Assembly: GCA_965116465.1 (NCBI GenBank)
Contig: OZ220687.1
Location: forward strand, 682,001 to 746,000
Direction of reading: 5' to 3'
Length of the DNA stretch: 64,000 nucleotides
DNA from: VXNF01 sp965116465
GTDB taxonomy: Bacteria > Actinomycetota > Acidimicrobiia > Acidimicrobiales > CATQHL01
The position numbers were made by a program, and so were the translations under genes. Shown in pieces: positions 37,292-46,848 of this stretch (positions are counted from its first letter, which is position 1; every line of letters begins with the position of its first letter). Below the pieces are notes generated by a model. The model made no database searches. It saw only the letters and a program-made list of their open reading frames with translations, and was not told where the DNA came from.

Positions 37292-38344
37292 CTACTTGCG
37301 CCGCAGCATGATCTGGCTGACCAGCACGCCGAAGATCAGGATCACACCCTTGGCGATGTTGATCCAGGCGTTGGAGATCTGCAGCGACAGCAGGCCCACC
37401 TCGATGACACGCAGGAACAACGCCCCCACGATCGTGCCCGGGATGCTGAACTGCCCCGGTCTGAACACCGCCGCTCCGAGGAACACCGCCGCGTAGGCAT
37501 CCAGCAGGAAGGCGTCGCCCAGGTTCAAGCGGATGCCCGAGATGCCGGCGGTGAGCAGGATCCCTATCAGGGAGGCCAGCAGAGCGACGATCACGAAACC
37601 GAGCAGACGGATCCGCGCCACGGGGATACCCGCCAGACGCGCCGCCTCGGTGTTGCCGCCGATGGCGTACATGTAGCGCCCGACCTCGGTGCGGTCCATG
37701 ATGATCCACGCCGCCGCAACGATGCCGAACGCAATGAACACGGGACGTCGCAGGTCCCAGAACTCCACGTTCCGGGCCAGGTCCACGTAGAAGGGTTGGG
37801 CCCCCACGGGGATGGTGATCGAGCGATTGCTCGTCCAGAGCTGTTCGATGCCCTTCAGGCCCACCAATCCCGCCAGCGTGATGACGAACGACGATGCCCC
37901 GACATACGAGATCAGGAAGCCGTTGAACAACCCGACGGCGGCTCCCACGCCCAGGGCTGCCAGCATCGCGATCCACACGGGTTGCTCGAAGTTGACCATG
38001 AGCGCCACGGCGGTGGCGCCCGAGAGACCGACCATGCTGCCGAAGGACAGGTCGAAGTCTCCCATCGACAGCACGAACGTGAGCGCCGTGGCGAGTACCA
38101 GCAGAGGCACGAACGACGACGGCAGGAACAGCACGTTCTGCACGTGGTTCTGCGTGAGGAAGACCTCGGGATCCAGCGCCTTGAAGAGCACCACGACCAT
38201 TGCGAAGACCACCAGCAGCCCGTAGCGGGCGAAGAAGTCCCGCACGTTGATCCGGCTGGAGAGGCTGCCGGTCGTGTGGGTGGCCTCGCTCACAGGAGCG
38301 CTCGAGCCGGCCCCGTCGCTTCCCGTGCCTGTGTCGTCGCTCAC
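37292..38344 (-). CDS. Ribose-type ABC importer, permease
   Basis: 350 aa from a GTG with GGGGAG 6 bp upstream. A polar 35-residue N-terminus precedes about eight to ten membrane segments. The RbsC-type motifs AIGGNTEAARLAGIPVARIRL and FSIPGTIVGALFLRVIEVGL are present. It forms the channel with the dual ATPase downstream. A strong stem-loop separates it from the binding-protein gene, so it is probably made in smaller amount than the binding protein. Confidence 0.9.
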   Translation of the reverse strand: MSDDTGTGSDGAGSSAPVSEATHTTGSLSSRINVRDFFARYGLLVVFAMVVVLFKALDPEVFLTQNHVQNVLFLPSSFVPLLVLATALTFVLSMGDFDLSFGSMVGLSGATAVALMVNFEQPVWIAMLAALGVGAAVGLFNGFLISYVGASSFVITLAGLVGLKGIEQLWTSNRSITIPVGAQPFYVDLARNVEFWDLRRPVFIAFGIVAAAWIIMDRTEVGRYMYAIGGNTEAARLAGIPVARIRLLGFVIVALLASLIGILLTAGISGIRLNLGDAFLLDAYAAVFLGAAVFRPGQFSIPGTIVGALFLRVIEVGLLSLQISNAWINIAKGVILIFGVLVSQIMLRRK

Positions 38345-38410
38345 GTGCGTCTCCCCTGCGTCGTTCGGCCTCTGCAAGTTAGTCGCGGGATCCGCGCCTC
38401 CCCGAAATGG

Positions 38411-38449
38411 CGGAGGGGGACGCAGCCACCTCGGCTGCGTCCCCCTCCG
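38411..38449 (-). terminator. 17-bp stem-loop between binding-protein and permease genes
   Basis: A perfect stem, CGGAGGGGGACGCAGCC (38411-38427) with its complement at 38433-38449, and a 5-nt loop. There is no T-run. In its position after a binding-protein gene it probably acts as an attenuator or mRNA 3'-end stabiliser, giving more binding protein than permease. Confidence 0.7.
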
Positions 38450-38528
38450 ATCTAGGTCTTGATCGGTCTCGATCCCGTCACGATCGCTCGCTGCGGGACC
38501 GGTGGACCGGTCTCAGCCGATGTTGCCG

Positions 38529-40121
38529 TCAGCCGATGTTGCTGTACGCCGCTGCCCAGCGGGCCTCGAAGAAGTCCACGTAGTTCGCCCAGCGCGGATC
38601 CGTGGGCGTGGGATACGGGCCGCGGCCCGGGACGCACTCGTCACCAACATCCTCCGGCGTGACGATGAACGGGATCGAGAACTGCCAGGCGTTGCCGTCG
38701 GCGTCCTCGTAGTAGGGACGCAACTCGTCGGTGAACTGGGTGCCCTTGGCGTAGTACGAGGCGATCTGGTCGATCGCCACATAGCTGCCCCACTCCAGGT
38801 TCTCCTCCGAGGAGGCGTCCACACCGCCTGCCAGCATCTGCTGCTGCGTGGTGCAGTTGGCGTAGAACGTGAGCACCATCGGGCGGTCCGGCGGTGACAC
38901 CCCGGCGAAGCTCTCGGTGATCACCGGGCCGACACCGATCGCCGCCAGGTCGAAGGTCAGCCAGAAGGCCAGCGAATCCGGTGCCTGCAGCAGCCAGTTG
39001 GCCGCCAGGTCGGCAGCGGTGCCGATGACGTCGGCGAAGTCGACCATCTCGACCGCGCCGATGGTGACGCCGGTGCCCTCGACGGCGGCACGGAGCTGAT
39101 CCTCACGGTCGGATCCCCACTTGGCGAAGCCGGCACTGGAGATCTGGACCGGGCCGTCCTTGCCGCGGTTGTCCATCATCCACTCGGCCAGCACGCGGCC
39201 CAGCGCTGCGTCGTTCGGGTTGAACGAGGCTGCGTACAGGTGGTAGAAGCTCTGGGTTCCGCCGGTGTTCACGAACGGGATGCCCGCATCGCGTGCCCGG
39301 GCGAGGCCCTCCACGATCACCTCGACGGTCGTGCCGTCGGTGACGATGGCGTCCACGCCGGAGTTGATGAAGCCCTCCAGGCAGGTCTGCATGGCGTCGG
39401 GCACGCCCTCGGCGTCGCAGTACTCCCAGTCCCAGCCGAGGTATTCCACGGCGTCCTGGGCGGTGAACTCCAGGCGCTGCGCGGCCTCGGAGGCGCCGAG
39501 CACCTGCAGGTAGCCGATCGTGAGTTGCGGCAGCTCGACCGCAGGACCGCTCGGCCAGGCGATGGCCGTGCCCATCGAAGCCTCCGGCGGCGTCCAGCCC
39601 TCGGGCTTGTCCACCAGCGCGGGCGGCGCCATGTCGTCCATGTCGTCCATGGGCTCCTCGGCCGGCTCGACCGGTGGCGGCGGCGGTGGCGGCTCGGCTG
39701 CGGCCGCTGCGGCCGCTGCCTCCGCCTCGGCCTCCGCCTGCGCCGCGGCCTCGCGGGCCGCGTCGGCCTCGGCCTGCGCCGACGCCGCCTCGTCGCGGGC
39801 GGCGGTTGCGGCGCTCTGCGCCTCGGCGAGTGCAGCCTCAGCGGCTGCCACGGCTTCCTGGTTGCCCTCGGCGGTCGCTTGGGCCAGTTCGGCGGCAGCC
39901 TGAGCGGCCTCGGCCGCCCTCAGTGCCGCCTCGGCCTGCGCCGACGCGGCCTGCGCGTCGGCCAGCGCGGTGTCCGCCTCGCTGCCGGCGGCATTGGCCT
40001 CGGCCAGGGCCGAGTCTGCGGTGTCGGCGGCGCCGTCGTCGGTGGCACAGGCCGCTGTCAGCAGCGACAGAGCCAAGCCGAGCGACAGCAGTCGCCAGAG
40101 CGTTCGTTTACGGTTGGGCAT
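38529..40121 (-). CDS. Type 1 solute-binding lipoprotein with alanine-rich coiled-coil spacer
   Basis: 530 aa; the ATG has GGAGGGGAGAG upstream. The lipobox LTAAC predicts lipidation at Cys25. Residues about 30-135 are an Ala/Glu-rich helix, residues about 140-160 a Pro-rich and acidic hinge. The binding domain follows from about 185, with INSGVDAIVTDGTTVEVIVEGLARARDAGIPFVNTGG typical of Peripla_BP_4. The helix resembles the spacer of the unrelated ProX lipoprotein at 12262. A 14-bp duplication of its 3' end lies at 38512-38525. Substrate unknown; the shared operator with the P450 cluster argues against simply calling it a sugar. Confidence 0.87.
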   Translation of the reverse strand: MPNRKRTLWRLLSLGLALSLLTAACATDDGAADTADSALAEANAAGSEADTALADAQAASAQAEAALRAAEAAQAAAELAQATAEGNQEAVAAAEAALAEAQSAATAARDEAASAQAEADAAREAAAQAEAEAEAAAAAAAAEPPPPPPPVEPAEEPMDDMDDMAPPALVDKPEGWTPPEASMGTAIAWPSGPAVELPQLTIGYLQVLGASEAAQRLEFTAQDAVEYLGWDWEYCDAEGVPDAMQTCLEGFINSGVDAIVTDGTTVEVIVEGLARARDAGIPFVNTGGTQSFYHLYAASFNPNDAALGRVLAEWMMDNRGKDGPVQISSAGFAKWGSDREDQLRAAVEGTGVTIGAVEMVDFADVIGTAADLAANWLLQAPDSLAFWLTFDLAAIGVGPVITESFAGVSPPDRPMVLTFYANCTTQQQMLAGGVDASSEENLEWGSYVAIDQIASYYAKGTQFTDELRPYYEDADGNAWQFSIPFIVTPEDVGDECVPGRGPYPTPTDPRWANYVDFFEARWAAAYSNIG

Positions 40122-40162
40122 CTCTCCCCTCCTTCGCCCGGACGGGCGATCTGTCTCCGTGG

Positions 40163-40189
40163 ATTATCAAACGAGAGTTTGGTCGTCAA
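40163..40189 (-). promoter_or_regulatory. Promoter with embedded palindromic operator, ABC importer
   Basis: Read on the minus strand: -35 TTGACG (40189-40184), a short 15-bp spacer and -10 GATAAT (40168-40163). CAAACTCTCGTTTG, a perfect 5-bp inverted repeat around 4 bp (40168-40181), fills the spacer, so a bound repressor would block RNA polymerase. The form CAAAC-N4-GTTTG resembles sites described for PsrA-type TetR regulators of acyl-CoA metabolism. Confidence 0.6.
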
Positions 40190-40246
40190 AACCTAGCAGC
40201 GAGAACGCGGCGTTCAACTCGGGTTCACCGCCTGTTGCAGGCACCG

Positions 40247-41329
40247 CTACCAGCGGCAGGCCTGGGGTATCGCCGGGTGCTCGATGGCGGGGTATTTCTT
40301 GTGCAGTGGCTGCACGACCTCCTCGCCGAAGCGCAGGATCTGCTCCCGGGCGGCCTCGAAGCCGGGGCCGGTCACCATGCGGAAGCGCATCGTGAAGTAC
40401 TGCACCCCGTACTCCTCGTGATACTGCTCGAGACGCTCACGGCACTGGGCCGGCGTGCCGACCACGATGTGCTCCCGGGCACTCTCAGCGGTGATCTTCT
40501 CCGGTGAGTCGAAGGCGGGGTGGTGCGCCAGGATCCCCTGGGCGCAGTAGAAGCGCATCTCCGAGACGTAGTGGGTGCCGAACTCGGCCGCCGCCTGCTC
40601 GAAGCTGTCCGCCACCCAGCCGTTGCGCATCAGCACCACGAACGGCTCCTTGCCCAGCGAGGCGGCGCGGGCCCGGTAGGCGCCCACCTGCGACTCCCAC
40701 GTCTCGGCGAGGATCGGGAAGTCGTCACAAGTCCAGTTCTCCGCGTAGGTGGCGCAGCGCTCGATGGAGACCGGGAACTGCCCCCCGCCCCAGAACGGGA
40801 AGCGCGGCTGCTGGTAGCACTGGGGCGACAACAAGCCGTCGCGCACCGAGTAGAAGTCGCCCTCGACGCTGAATCGCTCGCCCTTCGACAGCAGCGCCTG
40901 CTCGATTATCCGTACGTTCTCCAGGTAGCGCCCCAGCATGCGCTCCCGCGGCACCCCGAATTGACCCCAGTAGCCTTCGTGGAAGCCCCGGCCCCAGGTC
41001 ATGAAGAGCCGCCCGCGCGACAGGTTGTCGATGATGGCGCACTGCTCGGCCACGTGCATCGGGTGGTAAAGCGTGTTGACCAGGCAGTAGGCGCCGATAC
41101 CGACACGGCGGGTCTCCCGCGCCAGGATCATCAGCAGGTTCAGCGGCGACCCGAAATACGACTCGGTACGCCCGTGGCGGTCGGGCACCTGGATCGAGTG
41201 AAAACCCGCCCGCTCGGCCAGGATGCACTCCTCCACCAGGGCATGCAGCGTGGCCGCGGCGTTGCGCCGGTCCGGCAGCGGCTGGTCGTAGCCGCCCGCG
41301 TTCGTGTCCACCAGATAGCCGATGCGCAT
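40247..41329 (-). CDS. LLM-class flavin-dependent oxidoreductase
   Basis: 360 aa from the ATG at 41329. It has the luciferase-like barrel: MRIGYLVDTN, the AERAGFHSIQVPDRH segment, VGIGAYCLVNTLYHPMHVAEQCAIIDNLSRGRLFMTWGRGF read in parts, and VVGTPAQCRERLEQY near the end. Members use FMNH2 or F420H2 for monooxygenation or hydride transfer, and both cofactors occur in actinobacteria. It is the last gene of the leftward P450/CoA-ester operon, 2 bp after the acyl-CoA synthetase. Confidence 0.87.
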   Translation of the reverse strand: MRIGYLVDTNAGGYDQPLPDRRNAAATLHALVEECILAERAGFHSIQVPDRHGRTESYFGSPLNLLMILARETRRVGIGAYCLVNTLYHPMHVAEQCAIIDNLSRGRLFMTWGRGFHEGYWGQFGVPRERMLGRYLENVRIIEQALLSKGERFSVEGDFYSVRDGLLSPQCYQQPRFPFWGGGQFPVSIERCATYAENWTCDDFPILAETWESQVGAYRARAASLGKEPFVVLMRNGWVADSFEQAAAEFGTHYVSEMRFYCAQGILAHHPAFDSPEKITAESAREHIVVGTPAQCRERLEQYHEEYGVQYFTMRFRMVTGPGFEAAREQILRFGEEVVQPLHKKYPAIEHPAIPQACRW

Positions 41330-41331
41330 GG

Positions 41332-42891
41332 TCAGACCTGGCGGTCGGCGCTCTCCCAGTAGGGCTCCCGCAGCTTGCGCTTGAGGATCTTGCCGGTGGG
41401 AGCCTTGGGCAGTTCCGGCACGAACTCCACCGAGCGGGGCTTCTGGTAGGAGGCAAGGTTCTGCCGGGCCGCCTCGATGATGTCGTCCTCGCCGGCGCTC
41501 ATCTCGGGCTTCAGCACCACGAACGCCTTCACCGACTCGCCCCAGGTGTCGTCGGGCACGCCGATGACGGCGCACTCCAGCACCGCGGCGTGCCGGGCGA
41601 TGGCTTCCTCCACCTGCACCGAGTAGATGTTCTCGCCGCCGGAGATGATCATGTCCTTGGCCCGGTCCACGATGAACACGTAGCGCTCGTCGTCCCAGCA
41701 GGCGATGTCGCCGGTCCACATCCAGCCGTCGCGGATGGTCTGGGAGGTCAGGTCGGGGCGGCGGAAATAGCCCAGCATGTTGGCCTCGGAGCGCACGATG
41801 ATCTCGCCGGGCGTCTTGCCGTCGGTGGGCACGTCGCTGCCGTCGGGGTGCACCACCCGCACCGAGGTCACGAAGCCCTCCCGTCCGCACGAGCGCAGCC
41901 GCTCCGGCCGATGGTCCTCGTGGATGGCCCGCAGGTGGTCCTCCTGGGACAGGAAGCACATGGTGGTGCCCTCGGTCTGGCCATAGCCCTGGATGAGGGT
42001 GCAGGGGAATTGCTCCAGGGCCTCGGTGATGACCCGCGACGGCATCGGACCGCCGCCGTACTGGATGTTGCGCAGGCTGGAGATGTCGTAGCGGTCGAAG
42101 CCGTCGGTGGCCATCATCCAGTTGAGCATCGTGGTGACGCCCAGGAAGGCCGACACCCGCTCGGCCTCGATGAGGTCCATGGCCAGTTTGGCGTCGAAGT
42201 TCATGAGCACCAGCGGGCAGCCGTGGGCCAGGTAGTTGATGGCCAGCACGACGGGGATGTGGAACATCTGCCCGGTGAGCATGTAGACGTCGCTGGGGAC
42301 GATCCGCTCGGCCACCGTCTGGTTCAGCATCCCGAACCAGCAGCTGCGATGGCTGTGCAGCGCTCCCTTGGACTCGCCGGTGGTGCCGCCGGTGTAGAGG
42401 ATGAACAGCGGATCGTCGCCACCGATGGCCGACGAGCCGGCCGGCTCGTCGTCGGAGGCACTCTCGGTGAGACGCTCGTAGCTGCCGTCGCCGCCGGGGC
42501 CGTACTGCAGCCAGTGCTCCACGCTGTCCACCATCCCCGAGAGGTCGGATGCGACGTCGTGGTAGTCCGGCCCGCTGATGTAGGCCCGCGGCTCACCGTT
42601 GTCGGTGATCTTCTTCAGTTCCGGCGGCGAGAGGCGCCAGTTCACGGGCTGTGCCACCAGCCCGGTGCGCCCGCAGGCGAAATACAGCGCCGCGTACTCA
42701 GCCGAGTTGCGGCTCAGCACGCCGACTCGGTCGCCCTGTTCCAGACCCAGACCGCGCAGGCCGTTGGCCAGGCGCCTGACGTGATTGTCGAAGTCGGCCC
42801 AGTTCACCCGCTGCCCGGTGGTGGCGTCGATGATGGCGGTGCCCTGCGGTTTCTGGCGGGCCCACTTCGCCGGGATCTGGCCGATGTTCAT
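41332..42891 (-). CDS. AMP-binding acyl-CoA synthetase
   Basis: 519 aa, ATG start. The P-loop reads LYTGGTTGESKGA (about residues 168-180), the mid motif QGYGQTEGTT (about 300), the hinge YVFIVDRAKDMIISGGENIYSVQVEEAI, and the catalytic Lys lies in KAPTGKILKRKL near the C-terminus. It should activate a medium, long-chain or polycyclic carboxylate to the CoA thioester. It lies between an NTF2-like gene (3 bp) and the LLM gene (2 bp), which implies one transcript. Confidence 0.9.
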   Translation of the reverse strand: MNIGQIPAKWARQKPQGTAIIDATTGQRVNWADFDNHVRRLANGLRGLGLEQGDRVGVLSRNSAEYAALYFACGRTGLVAQPVNWRLSPPELKKITDNGEPRAYISGPDYHDVASDLSGMVDSVEHWLQYGPGGDGSYERLTESASDDEPAGSSAIGGDDPLFILYTGGTTGESKGALHSHRSCWFGMLNQTVAERIVPSDVYMLTGQMFHIPVVLAINYLAHGCPLVLMNFDAKLAMDLIEAERVSAFLGVTTMLNWMMATDGFDRYDISSLRNIQYGGGPMPSRVITEALEQFPCTLIQGYGQTEGTTMCFLSQEDHLRAIHEDHRPERLRSCGREGFVTSVRVVHPDGSDVPTDGKTPGEIIVRSEANMLGYFRRPDLTSQTIRDGWMWTGDIACWDDERYVFIVDRAKDMIISGGENIYSVQVEEAIARHAAVLECAVIGVPDDTWGESVKAFVVLKPEMSAGEDDIIEAARQNLASYQKPRSVEFVPELPKAPTGKILKRKLREPYWESADRQV

Positions 42892-42894
42892 GGC

Positions 42895-43299
42895 TCAGTA
42901 GGGCAGGTCGAGGTGCAGGTGCCGACGCTGCAACTTCCACTCCCCGTCGGTGAGAACCACGGTGTCGGTGTACAGACCGCTGGACAGCACCGTGAGGGCG
43001 CCGTCCTCCACCGAGATGAGGATGAGGTTGGAGACGGCGGTCACCGACGTGTCGGTCTCGTCGGTGAAGTAGACGTTGGTGATGCAGTGGCGCCGCTGGT
43101 CGGTCTGGGATTCGTGGGCGCCCTCGAACAGGGCCCGGATGTTCTCCTTGCCGGCGAAGACCATCGGCTCGTTGCCGGCGATGACCAACTCGAAGACGCT
43201 GTCCTCCAGGAAGAGGTCCATGATGAACTCGAGGTCGCCGGTGTCGTAGGCGGTGCCGGCCCGGTTCAGCAGGCCGGTGATGGCAAGTGTGTCAGCCAT
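42895..43299 (-). CDS. SnoaL/NTF2-like small protein
   Basis: 134 aa; the ATG has AAGGAG 6 bp upstream. The cone-shaped NTF2-like fold is suggested by AGTAYDTGDLEFIMDLFLEDSVFEL, FAGKENIRALFEGAHES and the terminal GEWKLQRRHLHLDLPY. Relatives are polyketide cyclases, ketosteroid isomerase-like enzymes or dehydratases; catalytic residues vary too much to assign one. A second NTF2-like protein is encoded in the rightward arm at 50752. Confidence 0.78.
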   Translation of the reverse strand: MADTLAITGLLNRAGTAYDTGDLEFIMDLFLEDSVFELVIAGNEPMVFAGKENIRALFEGAHESQTDQRRHCITNVYFTDETDTSVTAVSNLILISVEDGALTVLSSGLYTDTVVLTDGEWKLQRRHLHLDLPY

Positions 43300-43339
43300 T
43301 GGATGCTCCTTCGGTTGTGATGCTCGTCGGTTCGGTGCG

Positions 43340-44155
43340 CTAGTCGAGGCCGATCTGGTCGACGGTGCCGCGCCAGGCCAGGGATCCGCCGTCGATCAGA
43401 ATGTAGGCGCCGTTGATGAAGGACGCCTGCGGGCCGGCCAGGAAGCAGACCAACTCGGCAACCTCCTCCGGCGTGCCGAGCCGCGGGATGAGGCTCGTGT
43501 TGACGAGTGCCTTCTCGAAGGCCACCGGGTCCTCGGCCTGCTGCACGAAACGGGTCACCATCTCGGTGGCGATGGCGGTGGGGCCGTAGCAGTTGACCCT
43601 GATGCCGTAGGGCGCCAGATCCACGGCCAGATTCTGGGTCTGCAGCCGGATGCCGCCCTTGGAGGTGCCGTAGGCGGAGTTGCGGGGGTAGGCGGACTGC
43701 GAACCCGTCGAGGCGGCGTTGATGATGGAGGCGTAGTCGCTCTGCTTGAGATACGGCACCGCGGCCTTGGCGCAGATCCACGGGGCGATGGCGTTGACCT
43801 CCACGACCCAGCGGAACACGTCGATCGGCATCGTCTCCAGCGAGGTGTTCTCCCCGGCGCGGGCCGTCTCGTGCACGCCGGCGTTGTTGTGCAGCACGTC
43901 GATGCCCCCGAAGCGTTCGGCGGTGGCGGCCATGAGCGCCTCGATCTGCTCGGCGTCGGTGACGTCGCAGGCGAAGAAGTCGGCGTCCCCGCCATCGGCG
44001 CGGATGTCGGCGGCGACCTGCTCGCCGGCCTCGGCGGAGGAGGCCAGATCGCTCACCATCACGGCGGCTCCCTTGGAGGCGGCGACTCGCGCGGTGGCGG
44101 CGCCGATGCCGGCGGCGGACCCGGTAATGACGAAGCGCATTCCTTCGATGCTCAT
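43340..44155 (-). CDS. Short-chain dehydrogenase/reductase
   Basis: 271 aa, ATG start. The cofactor motif TGSAAGIG is at residues 11-18, with NNAG in the middle, and Ser-Tyr-Lys appear as NAAST and YGTSK. The end reads INGAYILIDGGSLAWRG. An Asp after the second strand (MVSDLASS) suggests NAD preference. It should oxidise a hydroxyl introduced by the neighbouring P450s or a hydroxyacyl-CoA. It lies 114 bp from the P450 gene and 40 bp before the NTF2-like gene. Confidence 0.87.
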   Translation of the reverse strand: MSIEGMRFVITGSAAGIGAATARVAASKGAAVMVSDLASSAEAGEQVAADIRADGGDADFFACDVTDAEQIEALMAATAERFGGIDVLHNNAGVHETARAGENTSLETMPIDVFRWVVEVNAIAPWICAKAAVPYLKQSDYASIINAASTGSQSAYPRNSAYGTSKGGIRLQTQNLAVDLAPYGIRVNCYGPTAIATEMVTRFVQQAEDPVAFEKALVNTSLIPRLGTPEEVAELVCFLAGPQASFINGAYILIDGGSLAWRGTVDQIGLD

Positions 44156-44269
44156 GGGGGTTCCCTTCTACGGTTGATCGCTGGTTGTTCGGTCGTTGGA
44201 CGGTAGTCGGAGTCGGCTCCCGGAGCGGCCGCGTGGCGACCCGCCGGCGCTGCGCCGGGAGTGGGTGCC

Positions 44270-45469
44270 TCAGGCGGCGGGCCGGAAGGTCAGCGGCATA
44301 TTGACGGGTGATCGGGTGAACACGCCCACCGGGGTCGGCGAGCCGTTGGCGAAGGCGATGTCGTCCATGGCGTCGAGCAGCTGGTTGGTGCCGGTCTCCA
44401 CCTCGTTGAGGGCCAGGATGGCGCCGACGCAGAAGTGCCGTCCCAGTGCGAAGGAGGTGTGGTTGGCCGCGGCCGTGAAGGCCTTCTCCATGTCCAGGTC
44501 CTCCCGGAAGATGTCGAAGCGGTCGGGGTCGTCGTACTTCCGGGGGTCGCGGTTCGCCCCGGCGAGCAGGCAGGTGACCGTGGCGCCGGCCGGGATGGTC
44601 CCCTCCGACATCTCCACGTCGGTTGCGGTCTCGCGCATGATCATCTGCACCGGCGGCGTGTGCCGCAGGGTCTCGGCGAAGGCGTTGCGGATGAGGCTGC
44701 GGTCGGCGCGCACCGCCGCCATCTGCTCGGGGTGCTCGATGAGGCGCCAGAACATGTTGGCCATGGACTTGTCGGTGGTCTCGCCGCCGGCGGTCAGCAG
44801 CAGGCTCACGAAGGCCTTCACCTCGATGTCGCTGAGGCGCTCGCCGTCGATCTCGGCCTGGCAGAGCGTGGTCAGCAGGTCGTCACCGGGAGAGCTCCGG
44901 CGATCGGCGATGATCGGCAGCATGTACGCCTGCAGCTCGTCGCGGGTGCGGATGCCGGCGGCCATCACGTCGGGGTCGCCGATGAGGTTCGACAGGAACG
45001 CCATGATCGAGCTGTACCAGCCGTGGAAGCGATCGTGGTCGGACTTGGGCAGGCCCAGCATGTCCACGATCACGTTGATCGGGAAGCGGGTCGTGTACTG
45101 CTGCACGAAGTCCACGTGCCCGTCGGCGCGCCAGTCGTCGATGAGTTCGGCGCTGCAGCGCTCGATGACCGGCATGAATTTCTCCCGCAGGTCGGCGCCG
45201 CGGAACGCCGGCGTGACCAGGTTGCGGTGGCGGGAGTGGTCGCGCCCCTCCATCTGCAGGATGGTCGGCCCGTGCACCGGCTCGAGCTGCCACTCGTAGT
45301 TGTTGGAGTTGAAGGCCGGATCCTTGAAGGCGCGCTCCACGTCCTCATAGCGGCTGATCATGTAGGAGTTCATGGCGTCGTGGAAGTGGACCGGGTGCTC
45401 GTCGCGCATCATCTCGAGCACCGGGAAGGGGTCCTCGGAGAACTCCGGCGAGAGGATGTCGGGGGTCAT
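44270..45469 (-). CDS. Cytochrome P450 (paralogue 1)
   Basis: 399 aa, a soluble bacterial P450. The I-helix is LLTAGGETTDKS (about residues 235-247), the K-helix ETLRHTP, and the heme loop FALGRHFCVGA with the proximal thiolate Cys347. It needs external ferredoxin and reductase, neither seen in the window. It is close by eye to the P450 encoded immediately upstream (NYEWQLEPVHGPT is shared), so the two arose by tandem duplication. Probably hydroxylates a lipophilic acid, terpenoid or steroid-like substrate. Confidence 0.92.
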   Translation of the reverse strand: MTPDILSPEFSEDPFPVLEMMRDEHPVHFHDAMNSYMISRYEDVERAFKDPAFNSNNYEWQLEPVHGPTILQMEGRDHSRHRNLVTPAFRGADLREKFMPVIERCSAELIDDWRADGHVDFVQQYTTRFPINVIVDMLGLPKSDHDRFHGWYSSIMAFLSNLIGDPDVMAAGIRTRDELQAYMLPIIADRRSSPGDDLLTTLCQAEIDGERLSDIEVKAFVSLLLTAGGETTDKSMANMFWRLIEHPEQMAAVRADRSLIRNAFAETLRHTPPVQMIMRETATDVEMSEGTIPAGATVTCLLAGANRDPRKYDDPDRFDIFREDLDMEKAFTAAANHTSFALGRHFCVGAILALNEVETGTNQLLDAMDDIAFANGSPTPVGVFTRSPVNMPLTFRPAA

Positions 45470-45538
45470 GGTGTGTTCCTTGGGTTCGTTGTCTCGATAG
45501 TGGCCAAGTGCTGCAGCCTCGGCGCCCGGTCTCGATCG

Positions 45539-46747
45539 TCAGGACGTGGGCGTGAAGGTGAGGTCCATATGCAGCGGGGAGCGGGTGAACACTCCCTCCG
45601 GCGTCGGCGGACCGTTGGCGAAGGCCAAGTCCTCGCAGGCGTCGAGCACCTGGTTGCTGCCCGTGACGACCTCGGTGAGCGCCAGCAGTGCCCCCACGCA
45701 GAAGTGGCGCCCCAACGCGAACGTCAGGTGGTTGGCCCCGGAGGTGAAGGCCCGCTCGGTGTCCAGGTCGTCGCGGAAGATGTCGAACCGGTCGGGCTCG
45801 GCGAAGGCCCGCGGGTCGCGGTTGGCCCCGGCCAGCAGGCACGTGACCGTCGAGCCCGCCGGGATCGTCCCGCCGGTCACCTCCACGTCCTCCGACGGCT
45901 GGCGCATGATCATCAGGACCGGCGGCGTGTGGCGCAGGGTCTCGGCGAAGGCGTTGCGGATCAGGCTGCGGTCCGCGCGCACCGCCGCCAGCTGGTCGGG
46001 GTTCTCGATCAACCGCCAGAACATGTTGGTGAGCGACCGGTCGGTGGTCTCACCGCCGGCGGTCAGCAGCAGGCTCACGAACGACTTGATCTCGATGTCG
46101 CCGAGCCGCTCCCCGTCGACCTCGGCGTGAACCAGCTTGGTGAGCAGGTCGTCGCGCGGGTTGGCCCGGCGGTCGGCGATCACGGGCAGCATGTACGCCT
46201 CCAGGTCCTCGCGCACCTGCTCGCCGGCGGCGTTGATCTCGGGGTCGCCCGCCAGGTTGGCGAGATAGACGTTGATCGTGGTGTACCAGCGATGGAACAG
46301 GGCGTGGTCGCCGGCCGGCAATCCGAGCATGTCGACGATCACCTTGACGGGGAACCACGTGGTGTACTGCTGCACGAAGTCGACGTGGCCGTCGTGCCGC
46401 CAGGCGTCGAGCAGTTCGGCGCTGTTGCGCTCGATGACCGGCAGGAAGTTGTCCTCCAGCACACGGCCCCTGAACTCGGGCGCCACGAGGTTGCGGTAGC
46501 GCGAGTGGTTGCGCCCCTCCATGGACAGCAGCGTGGGCCCGTGCACAGGCTCGAGTTGCCATTCGTAGTTGAGGGTTGTGAAGACAGGATCCTTGAAGGC
46601 GCTGGAGACGTCCTCGTAGCGGGTGATGAGGTACGAGTTCATCTGCTCGTGGAAGCAAAGCGGATGGTCCTCCCGCAGAGCCTCCAGGATCGGGTAGGGA
46701 TCCTCGTTGAACGCCGGTGAGAGGATGTCCGGGGCTTCGGCGGCCAT
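45539..46747 (-). CDS. Cytochrome P450 (paralogue 2)
   Basis: 402 aa from the ATG at 46747, first gene of the leftward arm. The I-helix is LLTAGGETTDRS, the K-helix ETLRHTP and the heme loop FALGRHFCVGA with Cys350. It shares NYEWQLEPVHGPT and most other blocks with the gene 69 bp downstream. Its promoter carries the CAACC-N4-GTTTG element directly before GATATC, as in the ABC importer promoter. No redox partner is adjacent. Confidence 0.92.
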   Translation of the reverse strand: MAAEAPDILSPAFNEDPYPILEALREDHPLCFHEQMNSYLITRYEDVSSAFKDPVFTTLNYEWQLEPVHGPTLLSMEGRNHSRYRNLVAPEFRGRVLEDNFLPVIERNSAELLDAWRHDGHVDFVQQYTTWFPVKVIVDMLGLPAGDHALFHRWYTTINVYLANLAGDPEINAAGEQVREDLEAYMLPVIADRRANPRDDLLTKLVHAEVDGERLGDIEIKSFVSLLLTAGGETTDRSLTNMFWRLIENPDQLAAVRADRSLIRNAFAETLRHTPPVLMIMRQPSEDVEVTGGTIPAGSTVTCLLAGANRDPRAFAEPDRFDIFRDDLDTERAFTSGANHLTFALGRHFCVGALLALTEVVTGSNQVLDACEDLAFANGPPTPEGVFTRSPLHMDLTFTPTS

Positions 46748-46848
46748 GGATCTCCTTCCTTCGACGCTCCCGCGCCCGTGCGCGGTCCGCGGCGGCGAGC
46801 GTTGCCGCTGGTCGCGGGCACGACGCGGCGCGCTCTCGGCCCTGCACG

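Noticed and set aside
38512..38545. 14-bp direct duplication at the end of the binding-protein gene
   Set aside because: It repeats only the last codons and stop of the gene, with no target-site or mobile-element features; probably a slippage event.
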